NCBI GenBank assembly: GCA_029933565.1
Contig: JAOZNY010000057.1
Location: 4,780-13,939, forward strand
DNA: 9,160 nt
Reading direction: 5' to 3'
From: Bacteroidales bacterium
Lineage (GTDB): Bacteria > Bacteroidota > Bacteroidia > Bacteroidales > F082
Positions 1 through 8,200 of the stretch are shown here, one piece after another. The notes under the pieces are model-generated. The model ran no database searches. It saw only the letters and a list, made by a program, of their open reading frames with translations, and was not told where the DNA came from. Within the stretch, counting starts at the first letter, position 1; each line of letters opens with the position of its first letter. Made by a program: the position numbers and the translations under genes.

Positions 1-83
1 TTTTGCTTTAAGATTTGGTGCAAATAAATAACTTAGAGAGGAAGATTTACTACGTGAAAAGTCGTAATTTGTTAGGGTAAAAT

Positions 84-239
84 ATGGAAATCACGTTTAA
101 TGCACAAAGAAGAAAATACTTCTTAAGTAGGTTTCTAAAAAAAAAGGCACAAAAAAAGAGGAAAGATAATATCCCTTTATCACCTAATTCTATCAATAAA
201 ACCAACAAAATGAGCAACTTATTGCTTATGTTAAAATAA
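84..239 (+). CDS. Possible small basic protein (51 aa), doubtful
   Basis: An ATG-started, TAA-stopped frame encodes 51 residues beginning MEITFNAQRRK. It has a lysine/arginine cluster at about residues 19-27 and no cysteine or recognisable domain. The leader just before the ATG is AT-rich (GGGTAAAAT), which is acceptable for Bacteroidota. No full TAnnTTTG element precedes it; the nearest is TAATTTG at 65-71, one base short. The frame contains runs of nine and seven A (137-145 and 151-157), so the lysine cluster may simply reflect A-tracts. The opposite strand is also open here. I do not recognise the product; the region may be non-coding spacer. Confidence 0.18.
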   Translation: MEITFNAQRRKYFLSRFLKKKAQKKRKDNIPLSPNSINKTNKMSNLLLMLK

Positions 240-251
240 AGATTACTTTTG
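222..251 (+). promoter_or_regulatory. Bacteroidota-type sigma promoter of the helicase gene
   Basis: TTG at 222-224 is followed after 19 nt by TACTTTTG at 244-251. This matches the Bacteroidota primary-sigma consensus of a TTG near -33 and TAnnTTTG near -7. It is the best match upstream of the helicase and points toward it. Transcription would start near 256-260, giving an mRNA leader of about 130 nt. Confidence 0.6.
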
Positions 252-257
252 CCGCAC

Positions 258-387
258 ATTTTCAGAACACAAATCTGGTGTTAGAGGTTTACGGGTTTTA
301 ATAGGCAGCGTAGCCATTCCTTTCACACCCGAAATTTTTAAACCTCCGGAATTAAGCGAAAAAAGCAAATCCGGCAAATTTTATTTT
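258..387 (+). promoter_or_regulatory. Long structured 5' leader of the helicase mRNA
   Basis: The presumed leader can form several stems. AACAC (266-270) pairs with GTGTT (278-282). GAGGTTTA (284-291) pairs with TAAACCTC (339-346). Stacked directly inside it, CGGGT (292-296) pairs with ACCCG (327-331). A short GGC/GCC stem (304-306 with 313-315) sits at the centre. CCGGA (346-350) can pair with TCCGG (370-374) just before the start codon. There is no ATG in the leader. DeaD/CsdA-type helicase mRNAs in other bacteria have long regulatory leaders, so cold or autoregulatory control is plausible. The pairings were found by eye, without an energy calculation, and I cannot match them to a named RNA family. 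Confidence 0.38.
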
Positions 388-2112
388 ATGACAACATTTG
401 AAGAACACGGTCTTCGTGACGAATTATTGAAGGCTGTAACCGAATTGGGTTTTGTAAACCCCACTCCTATACAGGAAAAAACAATCCCAGCTATGCTGGA
501 ATCAAAAGATGACCTAATTGCACTGGCGCAAACAGGAACCGGAAAAACTGCTGGTTTTGGACTTCCAATTATACAGCAAATCGATCCAAATCAAAAACAA
601 GTACAAGCAATAATACTTAGTCCTACCCGCGAACTTTGCCTGCAGATAGCCAAAGACATTGATACTTATAGTAAATATATGAAAGGTGTTTCTGTTTTGG
701 CCGTATATGGAGGAGCACCTGTGGAAACTCAACTTAAAGCTTTGAGGAGAGGTGTAAATATTGTTGTTGGAACTCCCGGACGTACACTTGACCTAATAAA
801 AAGAAGAGCACTAAAAATAGATAATATTCAGTGGCTGGTACTCGATGAGGCAGACGAAATGTTAAACATGGGCTTTCGTGATGAGCTTGATGGAATACTT
901 GATACAACCCCTGACACAAAGCAAACACTACTGTTCTCGGCAACAATGCCCAAAGAGGTTAGGAATATTGCCAACAATTATATGAATAAGCCCAGAGAGA
1001 TTTCTGTGGGCAAAAAAAATATGGGTGCTGATAATGTAGCGCACCAATACTATGTAGTAAAAGCCCCCGACCGTTATTTAGCACTAAAGCGTTTGGCAGA
1101 TATGAATCCAAATATCTATGGTATTGTGTTTTGCCGTACCCGCCACGAAACAAAAGATGTAGCAGCAAAACTGATGAACGACGGCTACAGCGCCGATGCA
1201 ATACATGGTGACTTATCGCAAGCGCAGCGCGATAATGTAATGCAGAGATTTAGAAAGAAGCAACTTCAACTTCTTGTTGCAACTGATGTAGCAGCGCGTG
1301 GTCTTGATATTGCAGATCTTACTCATATTTTAAACTACAACCTTCCCGACGACCCCGAAGTTTATATCCACCGCAGTGGAAGAACCGGAAGAGCAGGAAA
1401 ACATGGAATTTCTATTAGTATTACTCACGGACGTGAAGGAAGAAGAATTAATGAACTGGAAAAACTGGTTGGCAAAAAATTTGAGCATTCATTATTACCA
1501 AGTGGGAAGGAAATCTGTGAGAAGCGACTTTACAGCCTGATGGACAAGATTGAGAAGGTAGAAGTTGACGAAGATCAGATAGAACCATTTATGCCTGCTA
1601 TAAATGAAAAACTTTCCTGGCTCGATCGCGATGACTTGCTTAAAAGATTTGTGACAGTGGAATTCCAAAGATTCCTGGAATATTACAAAAATGCTAAAGA
1701 TCTTAATTTAAAAGCAGATAGAGGGGAGAGAGGAGACTACAAAGGGAATAGAAAAACTGCAAAAGGTTTTACCAGATTCTTTATAAACCTTGGTTCAAAG
1801 CAAAGGCTTAGAGTTCCTCAACTTATTGGCATAATTAACGATGAAACAAATACTCAAGATATTGAGATTGGTAAAATAGAAATCCTTAGAAATTTCTCTT
1901 TCTTCGAAGTGGATCAGGAATTTGAAGAACTAATACTTGGTTCATTTAAAGATAGCCGCCATTCGGGTGTAAAACTTGCAGTACAGGTTGCCAAGCCAGC
2001 ATCTGAAGGCGACCGTCCAAGAAGATCATCTAAAAGAAGAAGTGACAGTTTTGGAAATAATAAGAAGGGCGATTTCAGAAAAAGAAATGATAAGAGAAGA
2101 AGACGCGATTAG
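388..2112 (+). CDS. deaD: DEAD-box ATP-dependent RNA helicase, DeaD/CsdA type
   Basis: This cytoplasmic ATP-dependent RNA helicase of 574 aa would unwind or remodel short RNA duplexes. Relatives act in ribosome assembly, mRNA decay and growth in the cold. All core motifs are present: Q motif (F22, Q29), motif I AQTGTGKT (47-54), Ia PTRE (79-82), Ib TPGR (129-132), II DEAD (153-156), III SAT (184-186), V ATDVAARGLD (298-307) and VI HRSGRTGR (328-335). A linker is followed by a DbpA-type RNA-binding domain at about 461-535. The tail (543-574) is rich in Arg and Lys. This architecture matches E. coli DeaD/CsdA (somewhat longer, 629 aa) rather than RhlE. The start is the first ATG in frame and is followed by the usual family N-terminus. 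The symbol is given by architecture; the ortholog is not proven. The gene ends 4 nt inside the convergent usher gene. Confidence 0.95.
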   Translation: MTTFEEHGLRDELLKAVTELGFVNPTPIQEKTIPAMLESKDDLIALAQTGTGKTAGFGLPIIQQIDPNQKQVQAIILSPTRELCLQIAKDIDTYSKYMKGVSVLAVYGGAPVETQLKALRRGVNIVVGTPGRTLDLIKRRALKIDNIQWLVLDEADEMLNMGFRDELDGILDTTPDTKQTLLFSATMPKEVRNIANNYMNKPREISVGKKNMGADNVAHQYYVVKAPDRYLALKRLADMNPNIYGIVFCRTRHETKDVAAKLMNDGYSADAIHGDLSQAQRDNVMQRFRKKQLQLLVATDVAARGLDIADLTHILNYNLPDDPEVYIHRSGRTGRAGKHGISISITHGREGRRINELEKLVGKKFEHSLLPSGKEICEKRLYSLMDKIEKVEVDEDQIEPFMPAINEKLSWLDRDDLLKRFVTVEFQRFLEYYKNAKDLNLKADRGERGDYKGNRKTAKGFTRFFINLGSKQRLRVPQLIGIINDETNTQDIEIGKIEILRNFSFFEVDQEFEELILGSFKDSRHSGVKLAVQVAKPASEGDRPRRSSKRRSDSFGNNKKGDFRKRNDKRRRRD

Positions 2113-4715
2113 TCTGAATCTGTTTTTACAATTGTAAAGTTAAGATCCTCAACATAGTCACCATCAATTGATGGTGATATTTTGAATGTAAGCACCTTTG
2201 GACTTACTTCCATATTTAGTCGCTTTAACTGCTCACTATCAACAGCAGCAGTATAATAACCAGGAATTAAGCCTAAGTAACTAAAATATCCATCGCCCTC
2301 TGATAAAGTTGAGGCTACTAACTTATTGTACTTATCATAAAAGTTAACGGTTATTCTACCTAAGCCCTGTGTTCCTTTGTCGGTTTTAAGTTCTATCATA
2401 CCTGTGGCTTCTCCTGCTACTGTAACCGGAACTTCAATAGTCCGCATCTGGTTTGGATTAACAGTAACATTCATCGTTTTAACTTTTAGTTGCCATGCAA
2501 TATTATCAGAATTGCTCAAGCGCATTTCAATAAAGTAATTAACATAGGCCTCCAATTGTGAAACAACAATTATTGTATCCTTCTCACGTTGTTGCATATT
2601 TCCACCCCTAACCCTTAGTTCGAGACCCATTACTTTTGATTCGTTTTTATCGTACTTGCCATTATTATTTAGGTCGAGGAATGGGATAATTATAATTCCA
2701 CCCATGCCAACATTTGTACGGTTTGTTGCATTTACGTAACCGGCATTAGGTGCAAACTGAAGACTTCCCCTTGCTGTTTCAAAGAAAGTAACACCGGCAG
2801 TTCCAACTCTGGAATAAAAACTTGCTTGTGCAAATGACAGGTCAAAACGCATCCCTATTTGAAAGTTCCTAATATTACTCGACATATTTTCTTCGTAGGA
2901 GGCAGTAAGGTAAGCTATACGAAAAACCCTCTTCTCAATCTCAATTTTTGCAGAAATAAATTTACTATTAGTGAAATCGTACTGGAGTTGAGGCCTTACA
3001 TACGCATCTTTAAATACTTTAAATGCTAGCGATAAATTAGAATAAATATATGGTTTTGGATTTTCAGAAAAAATAGCAAATGTTGTTAAATTAGTTCCTA
3101 CCCCGAAAACATTACCTGAAATTAAAAACTCTGCATTTGTATATTGGGTGGAGGGTAAAATATATTGATTAAAACTAAACTTTGTCAGCAACGAAAAATC
3201 AGAAGTTCTAATTGGCCATGTTACTGAGGCTTTTCTTACCTCACTATAATTGTAATTAATGGCAGTTTGTCCTTCAACATAATTTGTGTATTCAGCATTA
3301 AATTGCAAACCCGACTTAAAACTATAACTTAAAACTCCCTTTGTCTGAACCCCATGGGTATAATTTCCGGCAAACAACAGTCTTCCTCCCAAACTTAGAG
3401 TAGTGTTTAGAAATGGCATGAAATTTCCAGAAGTAACCGTTGACAAATACTCAACACCACCTCCCACAGTTAAATATCTCCCAAGTCCGTAGTTAAGTTC
3501 ACCACGTGAATATTTACTCCATACAGAATCTTCAATCACACCTCCTGTAATTCTGTACTCTAATTCATTTTTCGGAACAAAACTAAAAGGTATATTAATA
3601 TCTCTTTCGGATGTACGTTCTTCACCCCAGGGACCGTAATATTTAAGTGTAACCTGAGTATTTCCATAAACCAAAGGAACATCAAATGTAAAAAAACCTG
3701 ATGCATCAGCCACCTGATAATCAACAAGAGTATTATTTACATAAAGTTCAACCGTCCAACCAGGTTTAGTATAATCGCTTAAAACATACGACCCATACGA
3801 ACGTCGGTATGAAGTAGGTGTATTGGTTAATTGAATTCCTATCAGGGGATCAAAAATTGAGGAAGTGGAATATGGGTTTAACTTACCAACCAAAACCTGT
3901 TTAACTACTTTAAAATCATTATTTGCTAAACGCCATTGGTAAAACTGTTGTTTTTCTTTAAACTCACCAGCTGTATTATAGTTTAAAACAACATTTGCTT
4001 CTCCCCCAAAAAGAACAGAGCCTATTCCTAGGTTTATCCTTGTATTTGAAAGTTGATCAATCCTCTGTGCTGAATTAATCGACCAGTCGAACATTCCAAA
4101 ACTAAATGCTGGATACGACCTTTTTATATTTGTATCCGCCTGCACCTCTCCTTCTAGCTGCTTTACATTATTACGCATATTCTCCAGACGCATTTCCCTG
4201 ATGGCAGGCAAATCAAGTGTTGTTACCAGTTTTACCGATAAGTTCCTGAAGTTAAAACTACAATCCAAATCAAAGATTTCACCAAAATAATCGGATTTCA
4301 AAAAAAGACCTGTTTCTGTTCGAATTAAGTCGCCGGGCTCCAGATAGTATGTTTTATCACCATACTTTATAAGGTTGTTTAACCTATCGATGACGTAAGT
4401 ATTTTTCTCATCAATAATAAAACCGCTAATACTTTCAAAATTACTCGTTGCAGTATTTTTTATTCTTAAAAAAGAAAATAAGTCACTAACTGACAGAAAC
4501 AGTTTATCGTTTCCAATAACTGATGGAATTTCGGTGCCACCCAAACGATAAACATCTAAAAAGATTGATGTTTCAAAAAACTCAGGTTCATCCTGCGATA
4601 ATAGATTTTTAGGCAAAACAGACAATAGTATAATTGCAAGCAAACTAAATAAAAAACTAAACCTAATATAGTTTAAAGGTTTAGTTTTCAATATGTATGC
4701 AATTTTACATGTCAT
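2109..4715 (-). CDS. Usher-like outer-membrane beta-barrel protein
   Basis: The 868-aa protein resembles fimbrial ushers of the alternative (non-FimD) type, outer-membrane pores that export and assemble pilin subunits. A hydrophobic stretch (19-34) with likely cleavage near residue 40 forms the signal peptide. Residues 45-180 match the usher N-terminal domain, ending in a region of the form LPAIREMRLE. Residues 200-300 begin the barrel. Residues 303-375 resemble the middle plug domain: SYGSYVLSDYTKPG, ELYVNN, DASGFFTFDVPL, then YGPWGEE. Residues 385-675 alternate like beta-strands. A calcium-loop-like motif DLNNNGKYDKNE (681-692) follows, then one or two Ig-like C-terminal domains (about 695-868). 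There is one cysteine (C152) after the signal peptide, so FimD-type disulfides are absent. It is the last gene of the operon, 18 bp after the DUF4402 gene. The usher call is from sequence pattern only; a related large outer-membrane protein remains possible. Confidence 0.75.
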   Translation of the reverse strand: MTCKIAYILKTKPLNYIRFSFLFSLLAIILLSVLPKNLLSQDEPEFFETSIFLDVYRLGGTEIPSVIGNDKLFLSVSDLFSFLRIKNTATSNFESISGFIIDEKNTYVIDRLNNLIKYGDKTYYLEPGDLIRTETGLFLKSDYFGEIFDLDCSFNFRNLSVKLVTTLDLPAIREMRLENMRNNVKQLEGEVQADTNIKRSYPAFSFGMFDWSINSAQRIDQLSNTRINLGIGSVLFGGEANVVLNYNTAGEFKEKQQFYQWRLANNDFKVVKQVLVGKLNPYSTSSIFDPLIGIQLTNTPTSYRRSYGSYVLSDYTKPGWTVELYVNNTLVDYQVADASGFFTFDVPLVYGNTQVTLKYYGPWGEERTSERDINIPFSFVPKNELEYRITGGVIEDSVWSKYSRGELNYGLGRYLTVGGGVEYLSTVTSGNFMPFLNTTLSLGGRLLFAGNYTHGVQTKGVLSYSFKSGLQFNAEYTNYVEGQTAINYNYSEVRKASVTWPIRTSDFSLLTKFSFNQYILPSTQYTNAEFLISGNVFGVGTNLTTFAIFSENPKPYIYSNLSLAFKVFKDAYVRPQLQYDFTNSKFISAKIEIEKRVFRIAYLTASYEENMSSNIRNFQIGMRFDLSFAQASFYSRVGTAGVTFFETARGSLQFAPNAGYVNATNRTNVGMGGIIIIPFLDLNNNGKYDKNESKVMGLELRVRGGNMQQREKDTIIVVSQLEAYVNYFIEMRLSNSDNIAWQLKVKTMNVTVNPNQMRTIEVPVTVAGEATGMIELKTDKGTQGLGRITVNFYDKYNKLVASTLSEGDGYFSYLGLIPGYYTAAVDSEQLKRLNMEVSPKVLTFKISPSIDGDYVEDLNFTIVKTDSD
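2125..2138. repeat. 14-bp perfect palindrome in the convergent gene ends
   Basis: TTTACAATTGTAAA reads the same on both strands and lies 12 nt past the helicase stop, inside the last codons of the usher gene. As RNA it gives only a weak 5-bp AU-rich stem with an AAUU loop. Neither strand has a T-tract after it. It may be chance or may add to the termination region with the larger palindrome at 2158-2177. Confidence 0.4.
2158..2183 (+). terminator. Candidate intrinsic terminator of the helicase transcript
   Basis: A 20-bp perfect palindrome (2158-2177, arms TCACCATCAA and TTGATGGTGA) folds as an 8-bp stem with an AAUU loop. It is followed on the + strand by TATTTT (2178-2183). It begins 45 nt after the helicase stop, where a terminator is expected, but lies within the coding end of the usher gene (about residues 846-852). 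On the - strand the following bases (CTATGTTGAG) are not a U-tract, so it favours rightward transcription. Stem GC content is moderate, so efficiency is uncertain. Confidence 0.5.
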
Positions 4716-4733
4716 TAATTATCAAATGTGGGT

Positions 4734-5261
4734 TTATTCCTGAATAAATGTTACCTGAAAACTTCCGCTATACGCACCTGCTGGATTTGCAATTGAAGAG
4801 CCGATGGTTAAAACACCCCCTATTCTTACATAGGTTCGCGTAGGGTATGCGGCTGTAGTAACAAAGGGTGACGTAGGGTCGGAGTTCCCAATATGCATTG
4901 ACATTGTGCCACCATTACTTCCTGTTAGCAGAGCATCAGGGCCGTTTAAAATTGTGACAAGTGTTCCCGGGTTAGCCTCAATTTCTATTAAGGCCGAGGA
5001 ATAAGTAAACCCAAAATCGGCTAAAACAATATCGCCTGTTGAGCCACGCGATCCATTTGGATAGATAATAACATCACCACCAGTTGGTCCTAAAATAATA
5101 GCTCCAAAACTCAGATTTTGAACCGGCGAAACATAAATTGCAATTGGTCGGGGGGGCTGCTCCTGAGCAATTAATTCCGACTGTGCGAAACACAAAATTG
5201 CCATCACTATTATTAATTTAGCAAGCAATTTATTAATAATTCTATTTTTACTTTTTATCAT
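4734..5261 (-). CDS. Secreted DUF4402 protein, probable pilin-like subunit
   Basis: The 175-aa protein has a Sec signal peptide: basic start MIKSKNR, hydrophobic core at about 12-31, likely cleavage at IAQ/EQ (33/34). The mature part matches DUF4402 in pattern: I.V.PVQNLSFGAI (41-55), a glycine-rich GGDVIIYPNGSRGSTGDI stretch (61-78), IGGVLTIG (147-154) and the closing NPAGAYSGSFQVTF (159-172). It has no cysteine in the mature chain and no T9SS sorting domain. DUF4402 proteins are small all-beta proteins often encoded beside usher-like genes, and the C-terminal strand could act in subunit-subunit exchange. That role is inference. Its ATG overlaps the stop of the upstream T9SS gene (ATGA), which suggests translational coupling. 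The usher gene follows after 18 bp. Confidence 0.8.
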   Translation of the reverse strand: MIKSKNRIINKLLAKLIIVMAILCFAQSELIAQEQPPRPIAIYVSPVQNLSFGAIILGPTGGDVIIYPNGSRGSTGDIVLADFGFTYSSALIEIEANPGTLVTILNGPDALLTGSNGGTMSMHIGNSDPTSPFVTTAAYPTRTYVRIGGVLTIGSSIANPAGAYSGSFQVTFIQE

Positions 5262-8200
5262 TTGTTAAATAATAATAGTTTAGTTGAATAACTTCCATAA
5301 GTGGATTGCAACCTTAAAATATAAAAACCCTGATTAACATTTGTTTTAATTTCATGATAGCCGTTCCCAAATACTTCACCTTCCCAAACAAACTGGCCTG
5401 CTAAATTTATTAGGCTAACATTAGTTTTCGATTCAATTGGAAAATTGGTGTAAATATATAATATAGTCCCAAGGCTGTAGGCATAGTAATACTCACCAAC
5501 ACCCGGTTGGTATTGTAAATCCTTCTGGCTAAAAACAATGGAAAATCTATTTTTATAATCCCCGGCATTAATAGTTATTTTATAATCTCTATTCAAACGT
5601 AAATCGTGATAGGCTCCTGTTTCTGCATCTTTCAAATAAATCTGCATATCGTCAGGAAACATTTGAATATCGCGTGCAAAGAATGAAACTGTTGCATCCT
5701 GATTTGTTTGTAATGACAATGGGATAATGTTAATACTATCAACTGAGTAAGAAATTGATGAAATTGAAAGTTCTCTTCCATCAGCAGAGATTGATGAAAT
5801 ATTAGGTACATTAATATCAGTATTTTTTATCTTTAAAGCATCCAGATTTTTCTCAAATAATTCAGAGGCATCTTCATTAAAATAAACGACCAATGCATCG
5901 CAAACGTCAGATTTATCTGGGTAGTACGCACAAAATCTAAATAATGGGTATTCATTCAAACTAATACTTTTATGATATGTTGGAGCCAAATTATTTACCC
6001 TTACATCGTTATTAGTTCCAAAGGATGCTGTAACGGGATAAGTTCCATCCGTAACATGAATGAAAAAGCCTTGCATTGATGGAATAATACTGTTTGCCAA
6101 ACCATCGCTTGAAATACCATTTATATAACTACTGTAGGTTCCTCCATATTGGTCAGTTGCACTAGGATTGAAATAATAAACAGCATCATCAATATTGCTC
6201 AGAGTCCATCCACTTACTGCATCCCAATCAATTGGCGAAGGATACGGATTTCCAACAAGGTTAAATCCAAGTGTATATGTTTGATTGTGATTGTATAAGG
6301 TTAAAGGTGTAATTATTCCATTGTTTACAGCTCCTGTCATCTCAAATGTTAATTGTGCAGTAGCATCTCCAAAATTTAATGCATAACCTTCAAGTGGATT
6401 AAGAATATTTGTGGGAGTAGAATGATTTACCCATCCTGAAGATGTTCGGTTTTCATCGTAACGATAGAGTGGTGGAAAATTAGCTGCAAGATCAACATAA
6501 GGTGAAAACTCGTTTGCTGTTGCTGATGTAAATGGTGAACTAATATAATGATAACCAAAAGATGACACCAGATAACGTTCCATATTAATATCTCCTGAAA
6601 CAGTTCCAATACCACTACCATCAATAAGTGCAGTTTGCGTGGCAGTAGACTTTAAGGTAAGGTAAGCTCCTGTATTTAATGTTCCATCACTTTTTAAAAC
6701 ACCTTCAAGAATATGCCCCGATGAACTAAAAGTAGTAGTACTTCCTGCATTAATGGTTAGATTATTGAAGTCCATTGATGATGTTCCAGAAATTGTCTGG
6801 CTAACTCCATTAAGCACCAAAGTGCCATCGTTATGATTAAATACTCCATTATCAGTAAGATTACCACCAATATTTACCGTTCCCAGATTAAGTGCTGTTA
6901 AAGTTTTGCCGCTGTTAATTGTTGTATTTCCAAAAGAAGTTATTGATGTCCCGCTAATAGTAGTATTACCATCAAATACAAACATCCCTGAATTATGAGA
7001 AAATGTTCCATTATTCGCTAGATTTCCTACTAATACCATTTCACTGTTTACATTAGCATTTACGCTTGCACCAACTGAAACAGAAATATCGTTACCTACA
7101 TAAAAGTTATCAGGCATTCCTGTTCCATCATCGCTTAAAAACTGAACTGTTCCTGCCTGAATATCAAAGTTGTTTACAATACTATCATTATTAAATGTGG
7201 CATCGCGTGAGAATACGTATGTACCTGATGCATTTACAATCAGATTAAAGGCAGCAAAGATTCCTGTTCCAGAAGAAGGCAATACATAACCTGATCCTGT
7301 CATAGAAATTGTTCCTCCACTTATTACGTTAAAAGAAGAAGATTGCATTTGAACAGTACCACCAATATTAAGTTGAAAAGGGCCATCCATAACACTATTG
7401 CCACCGGCATTAGCCATAGCAACATTAGTTGTAACATTAATTATTCCACCTGAAAGTTCAACTACTCCTCTGGCCCAGGTAAAATATCCAGTTTCATACC
7501 ATCCGTCCATCTCTAAAGTTCCACCATTCACATCTACCAAAGCAGTAGAAGTATTGTTTAAATCTCCGGTAATAGTACAAACCCCATCATTAACTACTAA
7601 ATCACCATCACAGTTAGCATCACCAGCAACACTAAGGTTTGAGCCAGTAGAAATAGTTACGGAACCTCCGTCACCAATTAACAAATTATTACAGTAGGCA
7701 GTTTCATCTACATCAGGGTAATTTGGTGCCCCTGAATTTATTTGAGCATCATCAGAAGAAGTTGGAACATTACCATCAAACCAGTTCCCACCTGTATCCC
7801 AGTCACTATCAGTTGTGCCAATCCAAATTCCAGCATTAGCCCCTAAAATATAAACAGTAAGATCGCCGGTGCCAACGTATGAATTATAACCACCAACCTG
7901 AATATAGTAAGTTGTTCCTGCCGTAACCGACATTTGAATACTGGCATTAGTTCCTGAACAGGCAGGTCCATTATCATCATTACAACCTAACTCTGTTCCA
8001 CCACAAGCATCCCAAATTGCCAGGCGAGAATCGTAACTACTCCCACACAAATCAAAATTTGCAGTTCCTGAACTTGTAGGTGTATAGGAAAACCAAATAT
8101 CAATGGGAGCCGTTCCACCACAACTGGGAGTGTCACCACCGGAAGTTGCTGCTGTAGTCGAAAAAGGAAGATCGGAAACACTACTGATAACAGTTGCATT

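Noticed and set aside
2..31. Nine codons FALRFGANK then TAA at the left edge, possibly the tail of an upstream + strand gene
   Set aside because: Too short to support; any edge sequence can give such a frame. Sequence to the left would settle it.
106..125. AAGAAG/CTTCTT hairpin (107-112 with 119-124) as a terminator
   Set aside because: The six-bp AT-rich stem has no T-tract directly after it on either strand and no clear gene ends next to it.
50..259. 69-aa hydrophobic ORF on the - strand
   Set aside because: Its Phe/Leu richness is the mirror of A/T tracts on the + strand. It overlaps the helicase promoter, and I see no promoter or domain supporting it.
7398..7697. 99-aa ORF on the + strand
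   Set aside because: Antisense to the solenoid region of the T9SS gene; a low-complexity Pro/Thr/Ser shadow without a promoter.
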